A DNA stretch of 64,000 nucleotides from the NCBI GenBank assembly GCA_934047225.1, contig OW203993.1, positions 26,860,069 through 26,924,068 of the forward strand, in the 5' to 3' direction. The stretch's first letter is position 1. Each line of letters starts with the position of its first letter. The stretch is from Ypsolopha sequella. Lineage: Eukaryota > Arthropoda > Insecta > Lepidoptera > Ypsolophidae. The notes below the pieces were generated by a model. The model saw only the letters and a list, made by a program, of their open reading frames with translations, ran no database searches and was not told where the DNA came from. Positions 1-10,719 of the stretch are shown here, in pieces. The position numbers were made by a program, and so were the translations under genes.

Positions 1-1
1 A

Positions 2-1924
2 AACTCTACTGATACTATTTTAATGATAACGTACAGACGATACAGAAACTTCTGCAATAATTTGCTAAAAAGACTTAAATTAAACCATGAACGTAATGAA
101 TTAACACAGTCTACTAAAAACCCTAAGTCATTATGGAAATGTATTAAAAATATCGCCAATATTCAAAGCACTAAGAATACCAACCCTGAACTTTTAAATA
201 TCAAATCATCCCCAGAAGAATCTCTGCATTTCGTTAACAATTATTTTGCTAATATAGGTAAGAACCTTGCCGATACTATTTTAAAAACACCTACTCAGGA
301 AAACCCAAATCATAACTTACCTAAAATCCCCCCTGCCAAAGATTCTTTTGTTTTACTAGACACAGACCCTCAGGAAGTACAAACTCTGTTAATGAGCCTA
401 AACAACGACAGTTCAGCTGGGTGGGATAATATTCCCACCAAATTTGTTAAACAAAATAAACACTTAATCATCCCAATTTTTAGTTATGTATGTAATCTAT
501 GTTTTGCTAAAGGAGTATTCCCTAGGGCGTTTAAGCGATCTATTATTTATCCTATCTATAAACAAGGGAATAGAGATGACGTTGGCAATTATAGGCCTAT
601 ATCAGTGCTCCCTATACTGGCGAAAATCTTAGAAAAATTACTTAATAATAGACTTAAAAAATTTTTTACTTACAAAAATCTTCTCTCCAAAAACCAATTT
701 GGATTCAGAAATGGAATATCTACGGAAGATGCTGTCTTAACTCTATCTGATACTATTGTAAAACACCTTGACAGTAGACAAAAATGCCTAGGGGTATTCC
801 TAGATCTCAAAAAGGCCTTTGATACCGTATCCATTCCTATCCTATTGAGTAAACTCGAAGGATTTGGCATCAGAGGCTTGCCGTACAGAATTATTGAAGA
901 TTTTTTGAAAGACCGTGTACAATGTGTCAAAGTTAGTCCCTATTACAGTTCAGATACTCCAATAAACTACGGAGTACCGCAAGGCAGTGTTCTCGGACCT
1001 ACACTATTTCTTGTTTATATTAACGACTTATGTCAGCAAACTCTGTCGAATTGTAGTATTTTTTCCTATGCTGATGATACCGCATTGATTTTTCATGGCA
1101 GGAATTGGCAACAGGTATATATGCATGCTGAGAACGGTCTTCGTATTGTTAATTCCTGGCTAAAGCACAATTTACTTTCACTAAATGTTTCAAAAACGAA
1201 ATACTTAGCCTTTTCTATCTTGAAACAATTCAAACCTCCAAATTCCTTCTCATTAAAACTGCATTCCTGTTCCAACTCCAATGGTTGTGCGTGCCCTCAT
1301 ATTGAGAGAGTAAATACCATTAAATACTTAGGCATTATTTTTGACGATCAACTAAACTGGTATTCGCATATTAATTATCTCACTCTAAGAATACGAAAAT
1401 TGATTTTTATCTTCAAAAAGCTAAGACGTGTCGCTCGTCCTACATTGTTAACATCCATTTATTTTTCCTTAGCTAGATCTGTACTTACATACTGTATCCC
1501 TGCGTGGGGAGGTTCATGTAAAACCAAACTCATTGAATTAGAAAGGGCACAGAGATCATTGCTAAAGGTTATGCTCTTTAAGCCATTTAGGTTCCCGACT
1601 CATACACTTTACTCCACTTATGAATTGTTAACCGTTCGGCAATTGTACATACAAAGATCAGTTCTAATACGACATCGTAATTTACCTTATGATCCCCTGG
1701 TTATGAATCGGAGAAGACAGGATCGTGTTATCCACCACACAAACTGTAAGACAGCATTCGCAAGCAGGCAATTTCAAATATTATCATCTCATTTGTACAA
1801 AAAGATAAATAAAATAATGAATGTTTATCCTCTTACACTTCAAGAGTGCAAAACTAAAGTTAATTCATGGTTAAAAACCTTAGATTATGAAGCGACTGAA
1901 TCGCTTTTACTTACTCAATCTTGA
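2..1924 (+). CDS. LINE (non-LTR) reverse transcriptase, C-terminal part, 5' end outside window
   Basis: The frame is open from the window edge to a TGA at 1922-1924; the first Met in it is at 23, but the true start lies outside. The order of parts is a LINE linker, fingers with NYRPISVLP near 590, FLDLKKAFD near 800, GVPQGSVLGP near 970, the catalytic YADD near 1066, a thumb region with YLGI near 1325, and a basic C-terminus. An endonuclease would lie upstream, outside the window. The protein would copy its own RNA at a nicked target site. The YADD and palm motifs place it in the I/Jockey/CR1 superfamily; the clade is not resolved. No internal stop or frameshift is seen, so this copy may be fairly young. 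Confidence 0.9.
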   Translation, partial: NSTDTILMITYRRYRNFCNNLLKRLKLNHERNELTQSTKNPKSLWKCIKNIANIQSTKNTNPELLNIKSSPEESLHFVNNYFANIGKNLADTILKTPTQENPNHNLPKIPPAKDSFVLLDTDPQEVQTLLMSLNNDSSAGWDNIPTKFVKQNKHLIIPIFSYVCNLCFAKGVFPRAFKRSIIYPIYKQGNRDDVGNYRPISVLPILAKILEKLLNNRLKKFFTYKNLLSKNQFGFRNGISTEDAVLTLSDTIVKHLDSRQKCLGVFLDLKKAFDTVSIPILLSKLEGFGIRGLPYRIIEDFLKDRVQCVKVSPYYSSDTPINYGVPQGSVLGPTLFLVYINDLCQQTLSNCSIFSYADDTALIFHGRNWQQVYMHAENGLRIVNSWLKHNLLSLNVSKTKYLAFSILKQFKPPNSFSLKLHSCSNSNGCACPHIERVNTIKYLGIIFDDQLNWYSHINYLTLRIRKLIFIFKKLRRVARPTLLTSIYFSLARSVLTYCIPAWGGSCKTKLIELERAQRSLLKVMLFKPFRFPTHTLYSTYELLTVRQLYIQRSVLIRHRNLPYDPLVMNRRRQDRVIHHTNCKTAFASRQFQILSSHLYKKINKIMNVYPLTLQECKTKVNSWLKTLDYEATESLLLTQS

Positions 1925-2460
1925 GTTTTTTGTGGCAATGAAATTAACCAATCCTAATAAAATATTCACAATTACACGCCCTCCCTTCTTAGTATGTAAT
2001 ACACATTGATCCCAAGACCCTTGTCGTAGGGCTAAGGAGGCTGGCGCACTTCATAATTACCTGTATTCATAAGAAAAACTTACCCCCTTCTCCTACACTC
2101 ACACATACACAAATACACCCTCTCACACAGACTCACACCCACATACTCACATTCTCACATATTTCTCTCACACATCCACACAAACAGACTCTCACATCAC
2201 CTCACATACTCTGGAATTGTAATAGTTTGGTTCTGTATTAGTTTCTACACATTTAATTGTAGCTAAGTTATATTAAGTTGTATTAATTTAAGTTGTAATA
2301 ATATTACATAAATATAGGTATTCTTGTTTATTTAAGTAAGTTAAGTTAGAGAAAGAGCGGGGTTCCTGTACTTCAGTTCCTGTAACTACCACGGGGCCCT
2401 GACGTTAATACTTTTAATGTTAAAAATTTGTAATGAATAAACGTATTTTTTTTTTATGTA
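1925..2460 (+). other. 3' tail of the LINE, with a CA-rich simple repeat
   Basis: No gene is present. From about 2080 to 2215 the DNA is a degenerate TCACA/CACAC-rich simple repeat. Near 2437 AATAAA-like sequence precedes a T-rich run, which fits the polyadenylated end of the LINE RNA. The exact 3' boundary is uncertain. Confidence 0.5.
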
Positions 2461-2793
2461 ATCTAACTGATTCACTACGCTCAACCGTCGTGGGAAGGTC
2501 GGTTACGTGAACAAACCGGACTTGACATCGTGACTGACCACAGATATGTCAAATTATATAGCAATTTTGTTCTTTTGGTGGTTTATACTGAAAAAAAAAA
2601 AATATATATATATATAATTATTTTGAAAGATGAGATTTTATATTGAAATGAAAACGTAGAATTTGTGATATGAGGTACGATTGCGTTATATGTATAGGTA
2701 GGTAGGCAATGTTAATGACGACGTAAGAAGATTCAATTCATACGTAATTTATGGTAATTTATGTCACTTCAAATTGTTTTCACGGCTAATTGC

Positions 2794-2944
2794 GTGTGTG
2801 ATTGGTGTTTGGCAGTACGGGCCTACATGAAATGTGAACCGTGCGTGATTGGTGTTTGGCAGTACCGGCCTGCATGAAATTGTGAACCGTGCGTGATTGG
2901 TCTTTGGCAGTACGGGCCTACATGAAATGTGAACCGTGCGTGAT
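2794..2944. repeat. 47-bp tandem repeat, three copies plus a partial
   Basis: Units at 2794-2840, 2841-2888 and 2889-2935 differ at only a few bases, and a partial fourth runs to 2944. Each contains GTGATTGGTGTTTGGCAGTA and ends in GTGAACC. The flanks 2461-2793 hold no recognisable gene. Confidence 0.9.
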
Positions 2945-2959
2945 AATGATAAAATATCT

Positions 2960-3770
2960 TGGCAGCTACACTACATTCACGTTTACACTATACCTAAAAG
3001 GAGAAAGCATAAAATTTATTTGTTTACATGTAAAGTAAACACTGGCAGCCACCTTCAATAGAAACAGTTCTGTCCATCTGCTACAAACATCATTGCGGGT
3101 GTCTGCAACAGTCCGGGTGGTTTCCTCGTGTCCACCTTGTAACGCTGCCATGCGACGCATCCTCGCACGTATTCAGATACGTGGCCAGAAGTATTTATTC
3201 TGTATGCGCTGTAACATCCTTTCGACACCAAAGTGACCAGCGGTTGGTGCATCATGGAATTCTGCCATGACGTTGGCGCGTTCATGTGCTGGAACCACCA
3301 AGCACGCTTCGTCTTCACTGGTCTCAGGATTATACCTGTATAAAATTCCATCCGAAATCATGTTGCCTTTGTCGGCCCAGGTCCTCCCACCTAAAGAGAT
3401 CGTCGTCCTCGAGATCGTCGATTATTTTCCTTACCTCGGGATCCTTTCATCTGGTTTTCCCGGACGTCTGTTGGATTTCGGGCAGGCAGATCTACTTGGG
3501 CGTAGCACAGGTCACAATTCGTTTCGCAGTCACAGGGTGGGCGGGAGAGGGTGTCAGCGATCGCATTGCATCGCCCTGGGGTATATTCAACACGCATGTT
3601 GAATTCTTGCAAAGTGAGGTGGTGGGCACCTGGCTAGACGGCAGCTCGGGGACTTTAAATTCATCAGCCATCGAAGCGGTTCGTGATCGGACTTAACCAC
3701 TACTTCGGATCCTTCGATGTATCCCCGGAATTTATTTACAGACCAGACTACGCACATAGGGGTATTTGAT
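2960..3770 (-). pseudogene. Ty3/gypsy pol remnant: RNase H end and integrase zinc finger
   Basis: On the minus strand the DNA reads through the end of RNase H (KSDHEPL region, 3770-3640), its usual ADTLSRP tail near 3560, a linker, then the integrase HHCC finger (AGHFGVERMLQRI, 3240-3180). The second half of the finger, VRGCVAWQRYK (3170-3130), is in another frame. The second Cys-X2-Cys has become Cys-X2-Trp, so a zinc ligand is lost. No LTR or catalytic core is seen. This is a dead fragment of a gypsy element. Confidence 0.8.
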
Positions 3771-4590
3771 GCAAAAACTTGGCCAAAATTCTAAAATCGG
3801 TGTTTTCGGTTTTACTTATTTTGTGATATTATTTTCATACAGTAAAACAATTTTTTTTAATGTTTTATTTTTATTGTAAAATTTGATATTATTATTCTGA
3901 TGAGCAGCAGCTCCATTCTTCTTCAAAATTGTCTGGTTGATGTTCTATGGCGTCATCTCTCCTTAAAGTCATGTCTAAAACACGGGGTTTCAAAATTTTG
4001 AAACTTTTCTTGAATCTTTCTGTGTTCAAATGTTTTGAGAATGTCCCACAAGGTTTTCCTCGTCATATTGTTGCAATTATCGTTGGAATGTGTGGACAAA
4101 ACAGATGAATTTAATTTTGCAAATGATGTGACTGATAAAATCATCAAAGTTTCTATTACTAGCCTTTCGCCCGCGGCTCCGTTCGCGTTTATTCCTATAT
4201 ATTCTATTTATTCCCGTTTTCGGCTTGACGGTTATTTTATCTATATCTCTTATCTTATAGCATATATTCGACCAGGGCCACCAGGATGATAACAAAACAA
4301 AACGCATTCAAAACCGTCGAGTGGTTCTCGAGGAACATACATACAGACAGACAAAATTCTGAAAATTTATGTTTTCGCCTCTAATTATTAACTACTTAAT
4401 AATAATTAACTAATTATTTTTCATTAACTTAAATTAAATTTATTAGATAAAATTATAATATTAGTTATGATACAAAAAAAAATTGTTAAAACTATCCTAT
4501 AAATAAAATAAATCTATGAATTAAACAAAATTAAACTAATCTAAATCAATATTCATGTTGCCACGATGTGTGGTTGCTGTCGCTTCCTCC
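3771..4590. other. AT-rich intergenic sequence
   Basis: No coding region or clear repeat boundary was recognised. Short open frames on both strands in 3950-4310 show no family features and AT-rich composition. Confidence 0.5.
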
Positions 4591-5400
4591 CTAACCTTTA
4601 GTAAAGCAACAGACGTCATCTAAGTAATTAGTGCAATATTCGCGTACTTCACTTCCGAAAATAACATCCATCGCGCGGGAGAAACCGGACACAGCTGTTT
4701 TCAGTCCTTGAGGTAATCTCAGATATACATATGATTTATTATTAAAGATGAAACCGGTGTATTTAATACTGTCTTTATGCAATTTAATTTGAAAGTACGC
4801 GTTATTTAAGTCCAAAGTAGACATACATTGTACACCAAGAAATTGCTGTAAAACTTCTGATATAATGGGAGGTTTCTCAGTTTCACCTTCCATCCTCGTA
4901 TTTAGTTCCCTAGCATCTAACAAGATTCTAATTGAACCATCCTTTTTTAATGTATCAAAGGACTTGCTTATAGAGTTGCCGCCCTCCTAACTATTCCTTG
5001 CTGTTCTAGTTCCTTAATCCTTTCTTCAACCTTCCCTCTGTAAGCAAACGGTACGGGATAAGGATACTTTACAAAGGGAGAGTCGTCAATCGTATTAATC
5101 CTATGTTCGTATAGTTCTGTACAGCCTGGTTGCTTAGAAAACACTCTTCTTCTCTTCCTTAGAAGACTTAATAAGGGACTCTTCTCTTCTTCAGACAACC
5201 CGTTTGCAAGTGTTAACATGGTCTACTAATTTTTGATCAGACAGCGGAATTGGCCCTATTTCTAAATTATCAGATTCGAATATTTGATCTTCGACAAGAG
5301 TCTGCTTAGAATTCACATAGGATTCTGATATATATACTATTTGATCGCCATTTGACCCTATAACTATTCTACACAAATCACTGCAAAAAATGGTGACTCT
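4591..5400 (-). pseudogene. Ty3/gypsy pol remnant: protease end and reverse transcriptase
   Basis: On the minus strand, 5376-5190 looks like the protease-RT linker and 5219-4968 is the RT entry segment (PVPFAYRGKVEERIKEL, EQQGIVRRA). At 4923-4591 lies the palm: LDLNNAYFQIKL, LPQGLKTAV, and the catalytic YLDD near 4620. The N-terminal piece and the palm are in different frames, with sequence lost between them (about 4965-4925). It stops right after YLDD. It differs in style from the RNase H/integrase fragment at 2960-3770, so they may be two elements. No LTRs were found. Confidence 0.8.
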
Positions 5401-6214
5401 GTTGTCTTCTAGCCAGTTATAATAATGTGGTTCACCCTAGAACTAATGTGAAATGTTGCATCTGTAAAATTGATATATACATACGACTGATATCGGTGGA
5501 TTCCTCGTGATTTTGTGAACACGAAACGGTCGGTCGTAGAGTTCAAGAGTGGTGGAGGGGGGGGGACTACCAATCAAAGATGGCGGCCGGACAGTTTTGT
5601 TTTTACACCAAAACTCGGCCAATTCTGTATTGATTTTGATTATGTAGGTGTTTTTTGAAAGAAAATAAAGTGTTCTAAGTGTTTTTCATTGACATTTTAT
5701 ATGTTAATTTAGCAGCTGATAAATTATGTAATAAAATGTTGTGACGAATTAATTTATTAGTAACGTTTTGACAGATTATTCCATAACCCACCACTTTTCG
5801 TAAATTAAAGATATAACAAAAATAAAGTATAAAAATTCAGCAATTCAAGAAGGTAAGTATCTTTATGCTAAGCCTTAAATACGCTGAGGTATAGATATTT
5901 AAAACTTGCGGGCCAGCCAGTAGTGACTGGGTGCTGTCAGTACAACGTCGAATGTGGCCTATTTTTTTTTATTTTTCTATTATTTTGGAAAATAAATTAA
6001 CGAATAACATCAATAAATATTTTATATTATGATATAATATTCATTACAGATATAATTTATTTCTATTACACATAACGCTACCTCAGTGCCTGAATATGGT
6101 ATGGATCATTTTTTGACACAAGTTTTGTGTATTTACATTTTATTATTATTTAATTTTTCTTTTATTTTATTATTTATTATTTAATTATTATTATTTAATA
6201 TTTAATTTTAGTCT
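5401..6214. other. AT-rich sequence without recognisable gene
   Basis: It contains a G-rich run near 5555 and long AT-rich stretches from 5950 to 6200. No ORF with family features and no clear repeat ends were seen. Confidence 0.5.
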
Positions 6215-6640
6215 CGTTGTCACCTATATGACAAACACCTTTCATGCAATTTTGGCGTTTGTTGGCACAACTGCACCTTGCTGTTCGGCAACATGTTTTA
6301 CACTGATAAGATATCAGTTCTAAATCTTTGATAGACACAGGGGCTTTGAGACTTGTGACTGGCACTAGTTTGTTTTATGCTAAGAGCCAACCACATGTTT
6401 CTGGGGCGGGCGAGGCTTAAAGAGGCCTGTCCGGAATCATCCAAATATAAGTTTGGTAGTTGGCCCTTCGGAGATGGTGTTCCAGGGCTTCTTTTGTGGG
6501 AGGTAATTTTTCTAAGCTGTTTATGTATTGAAACAAAGTTGCTCTTAGGTCTTTAATGTCATCTGGTCCCCTCAAGTTTGTCTTTTTGTGACAATAAATT
6601 GCAATTACAAATTTTTCGTCTAATTTACTAATGCTTTCAT
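6215..6640 (-). pseudogene. Cysteine-rich ORF remnant of an unnamed arthropod repeat family
   Basis: The minus strand from about 6630 reads about 70 residues without a stop, including KLPPTKEALEHHLRRANYQ and a following YIWM. A stop follows near 6425. After a change of frame comes SLKAPVSIKDLELISYQCK and a Cys-rich tail, CCRTARCSCANKRQNC, ending near 6215. The plan of a helical RAxYQ segment followed by a CXC-like (tesmin-type) Cys-rich tail is one I associate with repeat-borne arthropod proteins. I cannot name the family with certainty or state a function. It is broken by at least one stop and one frameshift and ends where a LINE fragment begins. Confidence 0.5.
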
Positions 6641-7432
6641 TACTCTCTCTATCTTGGAATGAAGTTTACACTGCCTCAAATTGCGAAAACGGATTTAATA
6701 GCTTCCACAAAGTTCTTGCTGAGGCGTTCGATGACCACTGTCCCCAGATCAGAGTTAGAGATGATAGATACGTTAAAAGCGATTCGGGATGGATCACGCC
6801 AGGAATTAAGAATTCATGTAAGAAAAAATAGAGAAATGTTTTTGGAGACTAAGAGATCGAAAAATTATGTTCTACTAGAAAATTACAAATCATACTGTAG
6901 TGTATTAAGTAAGGTAATTTCCCACGCTAAAAAAGTTCACAACGAACGCAAAATTACAAATTCTCAGAATAAAATTAGGTCAACCTGGAAATTAATAAAT
7001 AGCAACATTAAAGGTACAGGTTCATTGGAGGTAAACAGCTACGTTGGTCTGTCAGATGGAAAAAACAAAATAAAATCTGACTCTAAAGCTCCTGATTTAT
7101 TTAACAATTCTTTTACAAGCACCAATGAGATCCAAAATATTACGAAACCAATCAATAATAATAAAAAAAATGTCTTACCACCCTTCGCTCCGCATTCAAT
7201 GTTTCTTAAGCCGGTTACTATGGACGAGTTGTATGAAACCATAAAATCAATAAAAAATAAAAAAAGTTGTGGTTACGATAATATACCAATAGATGTTTTA
7301 AAGTTTATTATGGAAGCTATCGCTGATCCCTTACTTTACTTAATTAACTTGTCTCTTACTGAAGGTATATTTCCGACTAAACTAAAGAAGGCTCACATAA
7401 AACCGATACATAAAAAAGACTGTAACATAACT
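6640..7432 (+). pseudogene. LINE fragment: endonuclease-RT linker and start of RT
   Basis: The region from 6650 (WNEVYTASNCENGF) to 7432 matches the part of a LINE between endonuclease and palm: the linker, then KSCGYDNIPIDVLK near 7260 and EGIFPTKLKKAHIKPIHKK near 7360. It crosses a frameshift near 6820. It breaks off abruptly just before the palm motifs, about 60 bp before the 107-bp inverted repeat at 7491. The rest of this LINE was not found on the far side; the LINE at 18060 overlaps it in content and is therefore a separate copy. Confidence 0.75.
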
Positions 7433-7490
7433 TACTAATACCTAGTTATGTTACGAAACAATAAGAATATATTTATTTACCGTATAAACA

Positions 7491-7597
7491 TGAATCTTTA
7501 ATACTAGTAAAGTAAACTTAAATTGTACCTATAAAAATTAATCAACAAACAAACAGACTTTATTAGTAGATAAAAACTAGCCAACTTCATGGTATAC
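7491..7597. repeat. Left arm of a perfect 107-bp inverted repeat
   Basis: Base for base this is the reverse complement of 14166-14272. It includes TTTATTAGTAGATAAAAAC and ends in GGTATAC. The arms enclose a 6.57-kb block holding the gypsy gag-pol and LTR-like repeat A. Confidence 0.95.
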
Positions 7598-9348
7598 GAT
7601 CCGCGCAGTTCTGCGCGTGCGCCGAGTTGAATCCCACAACCAATGGAGGGCTCTTTAGTGAATTTTAGTCTACTGCGCCTGCGTCGAATTCGAGTCTTGA
7701 CCAATGGAATAGCTGATACGTCGTGACTTTGCACTGGGAGACGCTCTCTAATCCCTTGTCCGAGTGCCGGTGTACTAAATCTCTCGGCTAAATCGCCATC
7801 CATTTTGAATAACGGCTGTTGTAGAAATTGTGGCATCAACAGTAAACAAAGTGTTATCCCATACTGGGAACTACCTATGGAGTAAGAATTCCCAGCTCAG
7901 CTGATCCTCACCTACAGCGACATTATTATCAATAAGGGCCTGACCGCTGCTCCTGACGTCCAACAAGGACCGCCTGGAATGCTGTCGCAGTACTCACCCT
8001 ACTGCGAGCCGTAACGACCAGGAGAGTGCGGTAAAAGTGAAGTGATGTGCTTTTGGTGACCTATTGACACTGATGAACTCACGCCTTGTGAACTTTACTT
8101 GTTTATTTAATTGTAATACAGCTCAAACTTAAAAATCACTGTAGTTTTACTTGCCACTACGTGACAAATTTTTTTTTTTTTGTTTTTTTTTTATCGGAAA
8201 AAGGAAAGTTTATTTGCAGCAAAAATTATCTGTAAGTATATAATAACAAAGTAAAGGTCTGCCTATAGTATAAAAAAAAGAAGTCGTCGCCTGCTACGAG
8301 CTTCAAAGTAAAACAAAGCCTATTTTTAAGGGCCTACTAAGAGCTTCAAAAGCTTTAAATTAAATAATAGGTAAAGTGAATCTTAAGTGAAGTTAAGTAA
8401 AGTGAATTTCGGCAAGTCGGCCTTTTTAGATCCCCTTTTTGCGGTGTCGGTCCATTGTCAGTGTATTGGGGCGACATCACGGCACTGAGCCGGGGGGTGC
8501 CGTGACATTTACTTTTCGCGGCCTGCCGCTGTGTGGCAGGCAGAAGATTCTGCCAACGGCAGCAGGCTGCGGCGCGCCCCATGCCCGCGCTCGCGGCTTC
8601 AACCGACGTCACCTGCAAGTCGCAACGCAGCGACGCGACGTTGATTGACGTCGCCCAGCGCCACTCCGGCCGACGCAGCTGCCGCCGCTCAACCACCGCT
8701 CAGGTTGAGCGGCCCGCAGCGGATGCGCCAAATTCAAGTTACAATACACTGACAAATGGCGCCCAAACGGTTATAAAGGTCAAAGGTCATCAAACGTAGT
8801 ATTCTTAATTTTTTTTTTATTCTGGTGCTGGTTAGTGTGCTATTTTTTTTTTCTTTTCTCTTTCTCATTTTTATTCTGTTTGTTAAACGATTGTAGTATC
8901 TTTCACCTAATGTGGTTTTATATACATATTATAAAAATATTTTTCTTGGATTTGCTATGTAATGTAATATTCTGTATACCAACAAAATACATTACATATA
9001 TATATACTATTGTTCAAACTACTTCAAAATGTTTTCGTCGTAGGCTAACGTCACATTAGTTAAAAGAATTGATTTGTTTTTATTTAGTAATTTGGACATT
9101 TTTATCGACGTCTATTTGTTATATGTTTTGTTTTTTTTAATATTCTAAATTTATTTTACTACATCGTTCTGCTGCTGTTCGAATTCTAAAAGGAAATTGT
9201 AACAGAACGGAATTTTTAATGCTTGTGGCATTTTCGTTATATAATTATTCTATTGTTGTTTTTTTTGTTTACATCACTATATATATATTTTTTTTCTCAC
9301 TGATTGAATATTTGTATGCACAACAATTTATTTCCTGCGTAGTTAATA
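7598..9348. other. Non-coding lead-in to the gypsy gag; possible LTR remnant and a GC-rich island
   Basis: The stretch 7849-8165 starts TGTTATCCC, ends CACTACGTGACA and has the look of a gypsy LTR, but no second copy was found in the window. T-rich runs follow at 8168-8192. A GC-rich island spans about 8430-8740 in otherwise AT-rich DNA, with overlapping frames on both strands that show no protein family. From 8790 to 9348 it is AT-rich leader. Confidence 0.4.
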
Positions 9349-10719
9349 TTGAAATTTAAAATGTCGCATCCTATAAAATTTTTGCACTTGCAAAAATCTG
9401 AGCTACAGTACGAGGTGGCAATTAGAGGTACAAACCCTGCCAGCAATGTTATGGATCTGAGACGTCAGGTATGCAAGTTGACTCAGATGTATCCCTCTGA
9501 TGATATTTCCGAGTCAAGCTTCGAATTTGCTGATGATTTCACGGGTATTAATGATACACTAAACAAAATTAAATTAAACTTAGAATCCTTGAAAGTCAAG
9601 GTTGATAGAAACCTTCTAAACCGTGTTGAGTCGTTTATAAACCATATATATCATAGATTGCGCAGAATTGTACAGCCTACCGATGCAGGTGATATTGAGG
9701 ATTTAAAGACTTCCCAGTTTTTTTTTTCCGAATATCGCAAAGTTGTTTCTCAACTTAAGCATAACATAAATAATTCTGAAGACTTTTCGACTAGTGAAGA
9801 TGAAGTAGAAACTACAAATCCTATCTCAGCTTTAGATAAACTAAATATTTCGGTCACCTGTGAAAGGGGTATATCGTCTGATGTTTCTAAATTGAAGTAC
9901 GAGTATGATGGGAAAAGTTGTGTCCGTTCGTTTACTCAAAGAGTTAATGATTTTCGTGTATCTAAGGATGTCTCAGATGCAAAAATGGTTTCATCTGCCT
10001 TTGAAATATTTACCGGTGACGCTCTCCACTGGTACCGAAGCGTCAGGGGTGATATTAAATCTTGGGACGACTTAATGGAACGCTTAAATGAAGACTTTGA
10101 AATTGTAGATTATGACTACCGAATGTGTAGCGAAATTCGCAATAGATCTCAGGGAGAATCCGAAAATATTACTGTGTATGTTTCTGTTATGAAAGGTATG
10201 TTCTCTAGACTCAAGAAAGATCTCACTGAGAGCGACAAACTGGAAATTTTATTTCATAATATACGCCCATGCTATTCTAACATTTTAGCTACTTGTCCTA
10301 GTATAACGTCAATTGACCAACTAAGTAACTTGTGTTGAAACTACGAAAAATTCAGGGCTCGTTCAAATCAGTTTAAAGAACCGGCAGCGGCGAATTCAAA
10401 TACTCTTGCTCCCGAATTCTGTTACACCCCGGCAAAAGATAGCAAAAATAATAACAACTTTAAATATTATAATAAAGAAAAACAAACCAATAACTATTAC
10501 AATCCGGGACATACTAGTTCTAGTAACGCTAAAACTACAACCCCAAGTTTTGACAAGGTTTTTGAATTTCAAACCCAGTCTAACCAATACTGCTACAGGT
10601 GCAGAGTTAATACTCACTCAATGCGAAATTGCACAGCTGAACGCACAGTAGTGTGTTTTAAATGTGGTAAGAAAGATTTTCGCACGCCTGATTGCCCAGT
10701 TTGCAATCTAAAAAACTAA
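9349..10719 (+). pseudogene. gag: Ty3/gypsy gag, one internal stop
   Basis: The frame starts at ATG 9349 and is open except for a TGA at 10336-10338. It ends at TAA 10717-10719, giving 456 codons before the final stop. The capsid part carries a Retrotrans_gag-like block (DALHWYRSVRGDIKSWDDL, about 10020-10080). Near the C-terminus are two zinc knuckles: CX2CX4HX4C at about 10588-10630 (CYRCRVNTHSMRNC), and a second, CFKCGKKDFRTPDC, in which the His is replaced by Phe. The product would package genomic RNA in cytoplasmic particles. The internal TGA is one base from a sense codon and probably marks decay. The frame shifts to pol at the slippery site at 10710. Confidence 0.85.

Noticed and set aside
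2794..2944. CRISPR-like array
   Set aside because: Units are contiguous with no unique spacers, and the DNA is eukaryotic.
3953..4307. Short overlapping frames near 4000-4300
   Set aside because: AT-rich, no family features, open on both strands.
8355..8799. Overlapping open frames in the GC-rich island
   Set aside because: Frames are open on both strands at once and show low-complexity Ala/Arg-rich content; no domain was recognised.
10396..10651. Alternative frames over the gag zinc-knuckle region
   Set aside because: The gag frame continues through here after a single TGA and carries the zinc knuckles.
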